A stretch of 64,000 nt of DNA, taken from assembly GCF_018223345.1 (NCBI RefSeq), contig NZ_CP073587.1, positions 593,001-657,000 of the forward strand. Reading direction: 5' to 3'. Position 1 is the first letter of the stretch, and every line of letters starts with the position of its first letter. Shown here in pieces: positions 18,449 through 27,996 of the stretch. A program made the translations under genes and the position numbers. This DNA is from Shewanella yunxiaonensis (GTDB taxonomy: Bacteria > Pseudomonadota > Gammaproteobacteria > Enterobacterales > Shewanellaceae). The notes beneath the pieces are model-generated. The model did no database searches and was not told where the DNA came from. It was given only the letters and a program-made list of their open reading frames with translations.

Positions 18449-19610
18449 TCTAAATAACTGATCCTAATTCTGCTACAGCTCTGCCAATCCATGTAGGTTT
18501 CCCGGATAGGGTGAAGCGGTTTCCATAAATCGCCTCACCCTACGTAGCAACTGCCACATCTGCGAACACTTATGATTGCGTGTCACCGTTTCATGAAGTG
18601 CATGCCACAGCTTCTCAATTTTATTCACCCAAGGGCTATAAACGGGCTGAAACAGGAGTGTGAACTTGGGATTGTTGCTTAGCCAAGCCTGCACTTTTTT
18701 GCTCTTATGAATGATGTAATTATCCACGATTAACGTGATAGTTTTTGCTTTGCGATAGCTCTTCCGAAGCAATTCCATCAGCCTAATAAATAACGCCGAA
18801 CATTTTGAGTCGCTGCCTACATATTTCACTGTGCCTGTGTCGGCATGTAAGGCCCCCGCAAGATAATATTTTTCGTTCTGGCCAGGTGTTGCCACTAACC
18901 GTGGTTTCCCTCGAAAGCCCCAATCTGCACCTATCTTAGGGTTTAAATGGATATCAACTTCGTCTTCATAGAAGACAGGATTATCGGCATTGCAGTTATC
19001 CAAAGCCGCTTTAATTGCTGCTAACTTTTCGTCCTTATGTGGGTCTCGAATTCTGAGTGTCGGTGCGGCCCGTCGCCATACTATCCCGAGTTCTGGCATC
19101 CATCGGCGTAACGTCGAACTATGAATATGAATTCCTGCATGTTTTCGCAATACTTTGGCGAGCAACTCGGTACTCCAACGACTACGCTGATAGCCTAAAT
19201 CTTGTGGTGAGCAAGGGATTAGAAAATGTAGCAGCTTCACTATGGCATCGCCGGGTAAGTACGGTGGTTTACCCAGTTCGGCATCTTTCAATCCGTTTAT
19301 TCCCAGTTCGTTATACTTGCTACACCAGCGATTTACAGAAGAACGAGCCGCGCTAAGCAAGCTTGCGACTGTCTGTCGGGATAGTCCTTGATGCACAAGT
19401 AACACAGCATTTGCTCGACGGCTGAAACGCTTATCTTTGCTTCGCTGGACGATTTTCTCTAATCGGCGTCGCTCGGCACGATCAATCAATGTTATTCTGT
19501 TCATACTCAGTGTGGGTGTGTGTAAAGTGTGGTTTGGCGACTTATCTGATCGCTCATTTCACACTGAGTTCCCTTCGCAGGTGATCTACACTTCGGAACA
19601 GCTATTTAGA
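18449..19610 (-). mobile_element. IS630-family insertion sequence
   Basis: The single transposase gene is bracketed by imperfect inverted repeats: TCTAAATAACTGATCCTAA at 18449-18467 against the complement of 19592-19610 (TCTAAATAGCTGTTCCGAA), 16 of 19 matching. A TA lies directly outside the left end, as this family prefers, but the right edge runs straight into the stop codon of a neighbouring gene and does not show a clean TA. Confidence 0.8.
18473..19504 (-). CDS. IS630-family transposase
   Basis: A 343-residue, apparently intact transposase. The N-terminal part has two helix-turn-helix units (LSRQTVASLLSAARSSVNRW). The catalytic acids are recognisable in YEDEVDIHL, TLIVDNYIIH and YSPWVNKIEKLW, the DDE triad of the IS630/Tc1-mariner type. 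It cuts and pastes DNA into TA sites. No frameshift or stop is seen, so it may still be active. Confidence 0.92.
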   Translation of the reverse strand: MNRITLIDRAERRRLEKIVQRSKDKRFSRRANAVLLVHQGLSRQTVASLLSAARSSVNRWCSKYNELGINGLKDAELGKPPYLPGDAIVKLLHFLIPCSPQDLGYQRSRWSTELLAKVLRKHAGIHIHSSTLRRWMPELGIVWRRAAPTLRIRDPHKDEKLAAIKAALDNCNADNPVFYEDEVDIHLNPKIGADWGFRGKPRLVATPGQNEKYYLAGALHADTGTVKYVGSDSKCSALFIRLMELLRKSYRKAKTITLIVDNYIIHKSKKVQAWLSNNPKFTLLFQPVYSPWVNKIEKLWHALHETVTRNHKCSQMWQLLRRVRRFMETASPYPGNLHGLAEL

Positions 19611-19612
19611 AG

Positions 19613-19828
19613 CTAAAGATCGTCGATTTTGCGCTTAAGCTGATAGCTTTCATCGGTAACAATGCTTTCTAACGTGATGAGACGTTGTTTCATCTCATTC
19701 ATTTCTTCACGCATTTGGGTCAGCTCCTGCTCCGCTGCGAAAGCACCTTTATGTTGCAGATACGTGTTGGCAATCTTATAGATGATGCCACATACAATGG
19801 CGACAACCGCCACTTCAAACGGTCCCAT
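19613..19828 (-). CDS. Small membrane protein with coiled coil (PspB-like layout)
   Basis: A 71-residue protein: one N-terminal membrane helix (FEVAVVAIVCGIIYKIA) and a charged helix with heptad pattern ending MKQRLITLESIV. Length and layout resemble phage-shock protein B, whose C-terminus also carries RIQALESIL. GGGAGTG precedes the ATG. It stands alone, not beside pspA or pspC, so a role in the stress response is only a guess. Its stop codon lies directly against the IS630 terminal repeat. Confidence 0.6.
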   Translation of the reverse strand: MGPFEVAVVAIVCGIIYKIANTYLQHKGAFAAEQELTQMREEMNEMKQRLITLESIVTDESYQLKRKIDDL

Positions 19829-20010
19829 GGTTCACTCCCTGTTTTTATCTACAATGGATATTAAGCAACGCAGATGCCGTATATAAACGATAAATTTCAA
19901 TCAATTATATAATTAATCACGTTATCTTTAGTTATTTCTCGCAACTATTGCGAGATTTCGTCCACTTTATTGGTTATCAGCGGCTGCTGGATGCCTGCAT
20001 GAAACTCCAA

Positions 20011-21441
20011 TTAACGTAGCAGATACTTCAGCAACAGCTTTTGCCACCAACGATGATAGGGTGGTTGCATCAATTTTGCTGGGTTGACGCGCTTTTTGCT
20101 TAGCACTGTGCGGGCATGGCTAAACTCAAGAAAGCCTTCCCTGCCATGGTAATGCCCCATACCTGAGGGGCCAATACCGCCAAAGGGGGCATCGTCTGCG
20201 GCTACATGGTATAGCGCATCATTAATACAGACACCGCCAGAATGAGTTTGCTGTAACAACTGTTGTTGTCGTTGCTTATCGAACGTCAGTAAATAAAGCG
20301 CTAACGGTCTCGGTTTTTGTTGAATGTAACGCAGTGCTTGTTCCCAGGATTGGTAACCGATAACCGGCAATAACGGGCCAAAGATCTCCTGTTGCATCAC
20401 GGCCATGTTGTCAGAGACCTCGGTAAGTAACACTGTAGGCCATTTGCGCAATTGTGTTAGTGCCTCAAGACTGCCTAATGCTGGTACACATTGAGCCCCC
20501 TGCACCTGAGCATCATTCAACAGTGTTCGTAATCGCTGATGGTGACGCTCGTTAACAATAAAGCTGTAATCAGCGTTGTGGGCAAAATCTGGGTACATAC
20601 GGTTGAATTTGAGTTGCCAACACTTAATAAACTCGGCCACCTTGGCATGCGGACACAGCACATAATCCGGTGCCACACAGGTCTGTCCGGCATTGAGCGT
20701 TTTCGCATACAACAGCCGCTCAACCGCCAGAGATATTGGCATATCATCAGCGATGATTGCGGGTGATTTACCACCAAGTTCTAAGGTGACGGGCGTCAGG
20801 TTGGCAGCGGCGGTGCGCATGACGGCTTTACCAACGTCAGTCGCGCCAGTAAACAGCAAGTGATCAAATGGCAGGGCTGAAAATTCAGCGGCGACGCTGG
20901 CATCGCCTTCGATCACCGCTACCTGGGATTCCTCAAATGCCTGTGCCAGCAGTTGCCTTAGTACCCGATTGGTGTGCGGGGTAAATTCAGAAAGCTTCAA
21001 CATTACCCGGTTGCCTGCCGCTAACGCCGCCACCAGAGGGCTGAGTGACAACATGACCGGGAAGTTCCAGGGCACGATAATGCCGCACACGCCTTTAGGT
21101 TGGTAATGAACTTGCAGTTTACTGGGGAACAATAACAGTCCACTGTGGCGTCGCTGTGGTTGCATCCATCGCGGCAGTTGGCGTTGACAATACTTGAGGT
21201 TGTTGAGTACCGGCACTACATCGGCCAGCAGGCTGTCATATTCACTGCGGTGACCAAAGTCCTGGCTCATGGCAATGAGTAATTGCGGATATGCGGCTAA
21301 CAGCGCCTTTTTTAACGCCCCCAAGGTTGCACGACGTTGTGCTAAGGACGGAACAGGCAACGCCTGAAACGCCTGTTGCTGGCGTTGCCATATCTGGAAC
21401 AGTGTAGTTTCTGATGAGCTGGAAGCGTTAGATGAGTCCAT
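20011..21441 (-). CDS. Aldehyde dehydrogenase, coniferyl-aldehyde dehydrogenase type
   Basis: A 476-residue NAD(P)-dependent aldehyde dehydrogenase. It shows the substrate/cofactor motif WNFPVMLSLSPL near residue 125, catalytic glutamate in LELGGKSPA near residue 220 and catalytic cysteine in NAGQTCVAPDYVL near residue 255. The short N-terminus and the C-terminal hydrophobic or basic tail (KLLLKYLLR) fit the coniferyl/long-chain class. The true substrate cannot be told from sequence. It is monocistronic; a weak CRP-like dyad (TGTTGATCTTTATCACGG) lies at 21517-21534 in front of the next gene. Confidence 0.88.
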   Translation of the reverse strand: MDSSNASSSSETTLFQIWQRQQQAFQALPVPSLAQRRATLGALKKALLAAYPQLLIAMSQDFGHRSEYDSLLADVVPVLNNLKYCQRQLPRWMQPQRRHSGLLLFPSKLQVHYQPKGVCGIIVPWNFPVMLSLSPLVAALAAGNRVMLKLSEFTPHTNRVLRQLLAQAFEESQVAVIEGDASVAAEFSALPFDHLLFTGATDVGKAVMRTAAANLTPVTLELGGKSPAIIADDMPISLAVERLLYAKTLNAGQTCVAPDYVLCPHAKVAEFIKCWQLKFNRMYPDFAHNADYSFIVNERHHQRLRTLLNDAQVQGAQCVPALGSLEALTQLRKWPTVLLTEVSDNMAVMQQEIFGPLLPVIGYQSWEQALRYIQQKPRPLALYLLTFDKQRQQQLLQQTHSGGVCINDALYHVAADDAPFGGIGPSGMGHYHGREGFLEFSHARTVLSKKRVNPAKLMQPPYHRWWQKLLLKYLLR

Positions 21442-21603
21442 GTCCTATTGCCCGTTTAGCCCGTCTGACAGGATTCATGCTAAGACAGTTCCAGTGAGCT
21501 GACAACCGCGAAATGATGTTGATCTTTATCACGGAAAACGCACAGTTCGCTGACTAGACTTATACTTATAGAAGTTGCAAAACCGGCGTACAAGGAGTTG
21601 ACT

Positions 21604-21987
21604 ATGAATATGAAAGTTCATGGAATTTCCGTTGGTATTGAGAACTATGGCGGTGATGACTTTGTGCTGTTTATCAAAGCAACCGGTACGCTGACCCATG
21701 ACGATTATGAGTATATGGTGCCGGTACTTGAAGCCGCAATTGGTGGTGTTGTTCAGCCGCAGATCTTTGCCTTGATGGATGTAACAGAGATGGATGGCTG
21801 GGAAGCCAGAGCGATGTGGGATGATCTGAAACTGGGACTGAAACATGGCCGGGAGTTTAAAAAGATCGCCATTTTAGGTAATCGTGGTTGGCACGAATGG
21901 ATGGCCCGCATGGCTGACTGGTTTACGCCTTCGGAAGTGAAGTTTTTCAATGATCGGCAGGAGGCCGTGGTCTGGTTGCAGGAGTAA
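21604..21987 (+). CDS. SpoIIAA-like (STAS-related) protein
   Basis: A 127-residue soluble protein of the SpoIIAA-like family: FIKATGTLTHDDYEYMVPVLE, FALMDVTEMDGW and a C-terminal FTPSEVKFFNDRQEAVVWL. Proteins of this group have an anti-anti-sigma-like fold, but most lack the phosphorylated serine and their role is not settled. The ATG at 21604 is chosen because AAGGAG at 21592-21597 is well spaced; an in-frame TTG lies at 21598. Confidence 0.75.
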   Translation: MNMKVHGISVGIENYGGDDFVLFIKATGTLTHDDYEYMVPVLEAAIGGVVQPQIFALMDVTEMDGWEARAMWDDLKLGLKHGREFKKIAILGNRGWHEWMARMADWFTPSEVKFFNDRQEAVVWLQE

Positions 21988-22079
21988 ATAGCAACCCAAA
22001 ACTAGGTAGTTGCCAGACGGAGTCTCGGCGGCAACCTTGCAATTGATACTCTGGGAAACAATCCCGCAAGGAGGTCATG

Positions 22080-22511
22080 ATGCGCGATAAAGATATCCTA
22101 TGGCCGACAGATTTTTCTGATACGGCATCTCATGCTCTCAGATACGCCATTGATATGGCGAATCACTACAAAGTGGGATTACGTATCCTGCATGTTGTGG
22201 ATCAGCCCGTGGCAGATGCTAGCTACCAACTGCTGGTGGTAACACCGGAAGAGTTGGCGGAGAGCATGGAAAAAGCTGCGGCAGAGAGTATGCACAAGCT
22301 GCTGGCAGAGCTGGATACTTCGCTGCATGTCGAAACCATCATTCGTCGTGGTGATCCGGTAGAAGAGATCTTAACCGAAGCCAAAGATGCGGATGTTGGG
22401 ATGATTGTACTGGCAAGCCATGGTCGTAGCGGCCTGAGCCATTTTCTGAATACTAACGTATCGGAAGATATTGCTAATCAGGCAACATGCCCTGTGCTGG
22501 TAGTGAAGTAG
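22080..22511 (+). CDS. Universal stress protein, UspA family
   Basis: A 143-residue single-domain Usp. It begins ILWPTDFSDTASHALRYA and has the ATP-binding pattern G-x2-G-x9-G-S/T near the end as ASHGRSGLSHFLNTNVSEDI. Such proteins bind ATP and accumulate in stress or stationary phase. AAGGAGG at 22068-22074 fits the ATG at 22080 better than that at 22077. It is the last host gene before the prophage. Confidence 0.88.
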   Translation: MRDKDILWPTDFSDTASHALRYAIDMANHYKVGLRILHVVDQPVADASYQLLVVTPEELAESMEKAAAESMHKLLAELDTSLHVETIIRRGDPVEEILTEAKDADVGMIVLASHGRSGLSHFLNTNVSEDIANQATCPVLVVK

Positions 22512-22742
22512 CTTGAATGTGGATGGAGCCGCGGATTAACGCCACGGTTCCACGCCAGGCAGTCACGGCTATAACCTATCTTTACCGGCAATCATATTGC
22601 CGGAGGGAGCGTGCGTATCGGTGTGAGCCAGCGCTTGCTGTGTGAACTTTGCGCTTGTATTTCAGGTGTCTTATCTATTAGCGTTAGTCGATTGAACTTA
22701 TAACAAAATGTTGGCGCAGCCTTTTGGGGCGCACACAGCGGA
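22512..22742. other. Host intergenic region left of the prophage
   Basis: No gene. A perfect 8-bp hairpin CCGGCAAT-CAT-ATTGCCGG is at 22585-22603, without a T-run. The region ends at the 5-bp duplication GCGGA, and in the uninfected host it would continue directly into 57937. Confidence 0.7.
22738..22742. repeat. Target-site duplication, left copy (GCGGA)
   Basis: GCGGA lies directly outside the prophage end that starts TGTAGCGC. An identical GCGGA follows the other end at 57932-57936. Mu-type transposition makes 5-bp duplications. Confidence 0.85.
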
Positions 22743-22791
22743 TGTAGCGCGCCGACCAAAATGAGAAAAGGTGACGCCTAAATGAGAAAAG
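22743..22791. other. Prophage late-side end with two transposase-type sites
   Basis: Reading inward from TGTAGCGCGCC there are two copies of AAATGAGAAAAG, at 22759-22770 and 22780-22791, spaced 21 bp. This matches the layout of MuA end sites (about 22 bp each, ending AAATGCGAAAA in Mu). The opposite end holds a related AAATGAATAAAG. Confidence 0.7.
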
Positions 22792-22793
22792 CG

Positions 22794-22811
22794 AGGCCCA
22801 TTAAAGGGCCT
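22794..22811 (-). terminator. Terminator after the tail fibre gene
   Basis: AGGCCC (22794-22799) and GGGCCT (22806-22811) form a 6-bp GC-rich stem with a 6-nt loop; on the minus strand CGCTTTTC follows. It would end the late transcript beside the prophage end. Confidence 0.55.
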
Positions 22812-22963
22812 TTGCTATTTATAGAACCAAAATAGTATATTTAGATTCTTAATATCCGACTAATCGAGTTGGTTATATTATTAAAATCAACCACGTCTTT
22901 TAAACTTTTAACTCGGTTTAAACCATCTTAAATACATATAAAAGCTAGTTGTAAATTTAAAAT

Positions 22964-24109
22964 TTAAACCTCTGCTTCTATTTCAGGTGTTGGAAGTGCC
23001 TGCAGACGGATATCGATCCAACGGCCAGCAGGAATATCCAATGGTGCGCCTGCTGTTGCTGGGCCTGTGCTGTAATCAGGTTCGTAGGTTTTCACATCGA
23101 TGTTGTAAGTGCCATCTGGCTGCTCGACCTGCTCATACTCAACAAACACTTTGATGTTTCCGTTCGCATCAGTGGGTGTATTGATATACCAACCAGTTTG
23201 CGCAAATCCACTTGTGCCAGTGATAGTGTAATCACCAACACCATTAACCACTAACGCTGGAGATTGCTGAATAGCTGAGTCATTGGTTTCGATTGAGTCT
23301 GCATACAGTTTGATGATTGGGGATGCTGCTTTGATAAAGCCGTTGCTATCAACCGTAGTATTTCCTTTTGAGTATAGTTCTAACCATGGTCCCCATGTTC
23401 CACCAATTCTTGTACGTGACCAAAGTTTAGAGGAGGAATTATTCAAGATAAATATTTGAGAGGAATATCCAGATGCCCCTACAGTCGCAAGATTTTGCAC
23501 GATAAGATACCCCCACGAGGTATCTGACATTGCTACTGGCGCGTTAGACCAATTATTTCCTGAATAAAATCCAGTTTTTAGATTTGCAGTGTTTAGATCA
23601 ATGCCGCCAGTATTTTTGGCGACAGACTGGCCCAAACCAAATGCGCCAACTTGCATGAGTTCACCACTCTCTTCACCTACATTTTTAAGTGCTGCAGTCC
23701 CCCAATTACTTGTATAGCTACTCAGCGTTGGAATGCCAACGCTTGAACCATCAGCCTTTTCTACGCTGATAGTGGCTGCAGTACTGGTCAGCCATTCATT
23801 CATGGCGGCATGAGTGTTCGCAGCATAGGTGTTGATATCACGCATCGCTTGGATTGCCGCCTCAAAGCGTCCACCGTTCGGTTGCACGCGCAATGCGCCA
23901 TTGGTGACCGCAGCGTAAGGCCATGCATCTTGCAATACCAACTGCCACTGACCACCAACTGCTTGCTGCACTCCTTTGATTTCGACTGGCGAGTTATTGC
24001 CGAGAATGGCGGCATCGCCAGCCTGCACTGCTGAAGCTGATTCGCCGCTGTTAATGGTAATGAGTATGCCGCCAGCGGCGACTGATGCCTGAGTTGCTTT
24101 AATCCACAT
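22964..24109 (-). CDS. Tail fibre protein
   Basis: A 381-residue protein at the end of the late operon. The middle (about 160-250) looks like a pyocin-knob or fibre-head repeat (GIDLNTANLKTGFYSG, WGYLIVQNL, then WSRTRIGGTWGPWLELY). The C-terminal 120 residues read as a separate beta-rich module (YTITGTSGFAQTGWYINTP, then DIPAGRWIDIRLQAL). It starts 2 bp after the J-like gene. It probably binds the host surface. No second fibre set or assembly chaperone is found beside it. Confidence 0.7.
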   Translation of the reverse strand: MWIKATQASVAAGGILITINSGESASAVQAGDAAILGNNSPVEIKGVQQAVGGQWQLVLQDAWPYAAVTNGALRVQPNGGRFEAAIQAMRDINTYAANTHAAMNEWLTSTAATISVEKADGSSVGIPTLSSYTSNWGTAALKNVGEESGELMQVGAFGLGQSVAKNTGGIDLNTANLKTGFYSGNNWSNAPVAMSDTSWGYLIVQNLATVGASGYSSQIFILNNSSSKLWSRTRIGGTWGPWLELYSKGNTTVDSNGFIKAASPIIKLYADSIETNDSAIQQSPALVVNGVGDYTITGTSGFAQTGWYINTPTDANGNIKVFVEYEQVEQPDGTYNIDVKTYEPDYSTGPATAGAPLDIPAGRWIDIRLQALPTPEIEAEV

Positions 24110-24111
24110 GA

Positions 24112-27100
24112 TTATGATTCCTCTGAAATAAGGCCCAACAACTGCTCATCGATAACACCTTGAGAAACGTTGATTGTTCTGGATGAGATACGCAGTCGAT
24201 ATGTTCTATCTGAAGTTGTTTGAAGGTTATCTTGGTAGGTCCAGCCATCTGAAATGTTTTCGTTCTCGATGGCATCTGAACCTTCTTGGATACAGTTAAA
24301 TGAGCCAGCGATTGTTTTCACCATCACCGTGCTCCAAGTCGTTGCAGCACCTATCTTTCGCTCCAGCACTATCGTTACGCTTGGTGTAACAGGTGATACT
24401 GGGCAAGTTCCTGCAAACTGGTATTGAGTGCTAAAGAGATAGGAGGCATTGATTGTGATAAGCCCACCATCACTACTGAATGGCCCGATAGTGACTGATG
24501 CCGTATCTGTTTTGTCTGTCGATTGATTCTGTGAGGTCAGCGAGCCGAAGAATAGCGTTCCGCGACCACGTAATGCTCCTGCAGTTGTCATATAAAGCGT
24601 TGCTGCAGATTCTGTGCAGTTTGATAGATCGCCAACATCAGGGCCAAACCAGAAAATGAACTGAGACGAGCTACCGAATCCTGGAGACATGGCAATCATC
24701 TGCCCGTTTAAGTTCTGGATTAAGGTTTTATTTTGCAGGTTTTCGATCATCGCGGTATTCATTAATACCTGACCGTTTTCGACAACAAATGGTGTGGTTA
24801 CTGCGCTAGTTCCTGTCTCCTGATTCAGAATCGCGAAGCGATTAGCCAGCACATAGAATGAAGACTGTAACCCTTGGTCGGTATTTTCAATGCTTGAGCC
24901 AAATCCTGCAGCGTAGTATTTACCATCTTGAGTTACGCCAAGGCTAACTTTCCACATTGCTTGTAGGTTGCCGTCTAAGTCTGCAACCGTCTGCGCTGTC
25001 TGCTCAATCGCAGCCGTGTTATCGCCAGTTGTTGATTCCAACTGAGTGATCTGTATTGCTTGGGTTGCTGTTACATTATCAAGTTCAACAATGCGCGATT
25101 CAGACTCACCAGCTCTAACCTCAAGCAAAGATGTTCTTTGCACTTGGCCAGCGGTAACCGATTCCTGAACCAGCATCTCTGCAGAAGCATTGTCTTTTTC
25201 AACTTTAAGCTGAGCAACTCGCTCTGCCTCGTCAATATCCGTCTGCTGCAAAGTCGTAATCGAGCTAGTGTTGTTCCCAACACTGGTCGTTAGGTTGCTG
25301 ATCTGCGTTGCTTGAGTGGCGTTGGTTTGCTCTACGCTGGTAAGTCGGCTGTTCTGAGTACCGTCTGACGTTTCCAAGTCAGTGATTGATTGTGCTTGGG
25401 CTGATGTTGTCTGATTGAGCTGAGTAATCGAGCTAGAGTTGTTTCCAACACTGGTCGTTAGATTGCTGATCTGCGTTGCTTGAGTGGCATTGGTCTGCTC
25501 TACGCTGGTCAGTCGGCTGTTCTGAGTGCCGTCAGATGTTTCCAAGTCAGTGATAGATTGCGCTTGTGATGCAGATGCTTGTTCTAACGTCACAACCCGG
25601 CTAGCACTATCTTCTGCACTAGATTCAACAACAGTTAATCGTTCGGCGTTATCAGTAGATGTTGTTTCAACCGTTTCAACTCTGCTATCGATACTGCCAA
25701 TATTGCTCTCGACAGTACCAAGACGTGAATCAATCTCTGCTCTAGCTGCATCTAATACCGTTATTTTGGCGTCGTACTCAACACCGTTTTGCTGCTGACC
25801 AGATATGTCATTCTGCGCAAGGAGCAGTTGCTCTTTGGCATCATCAATTGACTTGTGTGCAGCGGCCAAAGCATCAGCCATTGATGAGCCAGCTTCAGTC
25901 GCCAAGGTGATTTTTGAGAGCAGCGCTTGCCCTAGCTGTGACTCAGTAATGCTCTGTGCCAACGCATCCATTAGCGTTGAGTTGTCGCCGCTGGTCTTGG
26001 TTTGCACCGGACCAAACCAGGCAGACTGACCATAGTCGTTGGTTGTTTGTGCCCATAAATAATAAGTGGTGTCTGCCATTCTGCCCGTCCACACCACGTT
26101 TTTCCCGGTACCGATTAACGTGGCGTTGGCGATGTCATTGGACAAACCGCCTTTAACGTTAAACACGGTACTGGTAGCAGTTGTCACGGTGGTCTGCGGC
26201 GTAATGTTTAGTTCAAACAGCGATGCCACCACATCAATACTGGTCACTTCTGGCGCGGTATCTACTGCTAAGGCTAAGGTGGCTGGATTGTTGGAGCGAT
26301 TGCCGAAGTTGTTTATCGCCCAGACTTTGATGGTGTAATTTCCCGCATCAATACGCGGTACCGCTAGTACCGTGCCACTGATGTTGGCTTGATAGGCGGT
26401 AAAGTCGCCCATCACGATCTCTATGCGATAGAGGTATGAAGAAATCCCTCCTGGAGCATCCCACGTTAGCTGACCGAGCTGAGTAGCATCGGCAGCAAAC
26501 ACCTCAAAGGCGAGGTTCTTGGGGGTTGGTACCACGGCAGGATCTGGCAGATTTAATCCTGGTACCAACGGTTTATCGGTATAACTTCCCATCGCATAGT
26601 CGTATAGCGCTGCGCCTGTCTGCCGCAGGGTGACGGTAATGGGTTCACCAAAGTCGAGATTGCGATCGATAACCTGATATTCCGCATCAATCCCCAGCCG
26701 TGGTAGCGTCAGTTTGACAACGGTACCGACTGTAATGGCAAGTCCTACCATATTTAGTGGCACCACAATCTGTTGCCCAGCGCGAACCAATTCCAGCTTG
26801 AGCTTTGCCATCCGTTGCGCCGTATAAACTGACTGTGTGAACGGCAGATCTATATCACTGGCAATGTACTCATCATTATCTTGGGCGCGGTAATAGGATG
26901 ACTCATACGGCGGAAAGTCGGTCTGCTGATAACTGGAGTCAGGATCAACATAAGTGCCCTTGACTGCATTGAACAGATTGGCGCGTTCATTAAATGGCCG
27001 CAGCTCGATATTGCCTGCCACATCGGCTTCGGTAAGCTCGATGGCATATGGGCCTTGGTACACGCCTGCCCATAGGTGATATTGACCACTGATGTAACTC

Positions 27101-27996
27101 ATCATGCCAGCACCAGCAGTTAGTAGCTGGTCCAGCACTGATGTCGGTGCCTGTGCTTGGGTACAGGTACCATTGCACGTGTAACGGGCTTCAGTATCGC
27201 CACTGGTGTTATATTGGACTAACTGATCACTGTCGTTTGCTGCGGCTGCAAATGATGGGAAATTGACCTCAGATGGCAGTGCGCCAATCCCCGCTTCAAA
27301 CAGGGTATAGTCCAGCACGCATAGCGCCCAGTTATCACTCCACGCCCACGTTGAATCATCGTCAACACGCTGGGTACCGCTGCCGCCGTTGGTGCTGTCT
27401 TGGCGTGGATCATAAATTGGTTTGCCACGTATCAGGGCTTTGACGTTAGGCAGGCCACTGGTCCAGAAGTCGGGATCGTATTTCAGCCGCACTGCCAGAT
27501 AGGTGACACCAAAGCCGACATGGGCAGTGGTCCAGTTGCTGCACTCTGCGACAAAATCGGCATCGGCGGCGGTCTGGTCGCCTAGGTGTATCCCCACCCG
27601 CGCATGGTCAGCATAGTCTGATGACATCGCGCCATTGGAATACGCCTTTACATCATCAAACCAGATTTCCTCAACGGCATCACACTTGTGAGCAGCCAGC
27701 GGCAGGATGAAGTACAGATATTCGTTATCGTCACCCGCCTCGTTGATGTACGTCAGCGAGCCTGACACCATCGCCCGGCCATAGATACTGCGTCGTGCGG
27801 CAATGGGGTTTTTGCTCATCTGCTGCTGGCTATATGCATCAGAGCTATAAGCATCGGCAGAGGGAATTAGCGAGTCTTTGATGAACTTACCAGCATCGAC
27901 TTCCCACCAGGCATTAATCCCCAGCGCATCGAATGCCAGCTTGCCAATGGGTGTACCTTTGAGAGTGCCTTCGATAATGGAACTCATACGTGCCAC
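24112..27996 (-). CDS. Tail tip / host-specificity protein, J-like
   Basis: A 1,294-residue protein, typical in size and place for lambda J-like tip proteins. The N-terminal part (about 30-480) has the hub pattern (NPIAARRSIYGRAMVSGSLTY, RVDDDSTWAWSDNWALCVLDY). Fibronectin-like sections follow (about 495-670), then a long helical region (about 675-990) with coiled-coil character, and a beta-rich C-terminus. A 56-residue unit is duplicated in the coiled part. It forms the baseplate tip and likely contacts the receptor. Confidence 0.82.
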   Translation of the reverse strand: MARMSSIIEGTLKGTPIGKLAFDALGINAWWEVDAGKFIKDSLIPSADAYSSDAYSQQQMSKNPIAARRSIYGRAMVSGSLTYINEAGDDNEYLYFILPLAAHKCDAVEEIWFDDVKAYSNGAMSSDYADHARVGIHLGDQTAADADFVAECSNWTTAHVGFGVTYLAVRLKYDPDFWTSGLPNVKALIRGKPIYDPRQDSTNGGSGTQRVDDDSTWAWSDNWALCVLDYTLFEAGIGALPSEVNFPSFAAAANDSDQLVQYNTSGDTEARYTCNGTCTQAQAPTSVLDQLLTAGAGMMSYISGQYHLWAGVYQGPYAIELTEADVAGNIELRPFNERANLFNAVKGTYVDPDSSYQQTDFPPYESSYYRAQDNDEYIASDIDLPFTQSVYTAQRMAKLKLELVRAGQQIVVPLNMVGLAITVGTVVKLTLPRLGIDAEYQVIDRNLDFGEPITVTLRQTGAALYDYAMGSYTDKPLVPGLNLPDPAVVPTPKNLAFEVFAADATQLGQLTWDAPGGISSYLYRIEIVMGDFTAYQANISGTVLAVPRIDAGNYTIKVWAINNFGNRSNNPATLALAVDTAPEVTSIDVVASLFELNITPQTTVTTATSTVFNVKGGLSNDIANATLIGTGKNVVWTGRMADTTYYLWAQTTNDYGQSAWFGPVQTKTSGDNSTLMDALAQSITESQLGQALLSKITLATEAGSSMADALAAAHKSIDDAKEQLLLAQNDISGQQQNGVEYDAKITVLDAARAEIDSRLGTVESNIGSIDSRVETVETTSTDNAERLTVVESSAEDSASRVVTLEQASASQAQSITDLETSDGTQNSRLTSVEQTNATQATQISNLTTSVGNNSSSITQLNQTTSAQAQSITDLETSDGTQNSRLTSVEQTNATQATQISNLTTSVGNNTSSITTLQQTDIDEAERVAQLKVEKDNASAEMLVQESVTAGQVQRTSLLEVRAGESESRIVELDNVTATQAIQITQLESTTGDNTAAIEQTAQTVADLDGNLQAMWKVSLGVTQDGKYYAAGFGSSIENTDQGLQSSFYVLANRFAILNQETGTSAVTTPFVVENGQVLMNTAMIENLQNKTLIQNLNGQMIAMSPGFGSSSQFIFWFGPDVGDLSNCTESAATLYMTTAGALRGRGTLFFGSLTSQNQSTDKTDTASVTIGPFSSDGGLITINASYLFSTQYQFAGTCPVSPVTPSVTIVLERKIGAATTWSTVMVKTIAGSFNCIQEGSDAIENENISDGWTYQDNLQTTSDRTYRLRISSRTINVSQGVIDEQLLGLISEES
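25261..25596 (-). repeat. 168-bp tandem duplication inside the tail tip gene
   Basis: Positions 25261-25428 and 25429-25596 are near-identical at their starts (CGAGCTAG..., with a handful of third-position changes) and encode LETSDGTQNSRLTSVEQTN twice. The unit is 56 codons, so it keeps the frame and lengthens the coiled coil. Confidence 0.8.

Noticed and set aside
22743..24109. Invertible tail-fibre segment or mom-type DNA modification gene at the late end
   Set aside because: No second fibre set, no invertase gene and no mom-like gene is found between the fibre gene and the prophage end.
25261..25596. CRISPR-like repeat
   Set aside because: Two long units with no spacers, in frame within a tail gene.
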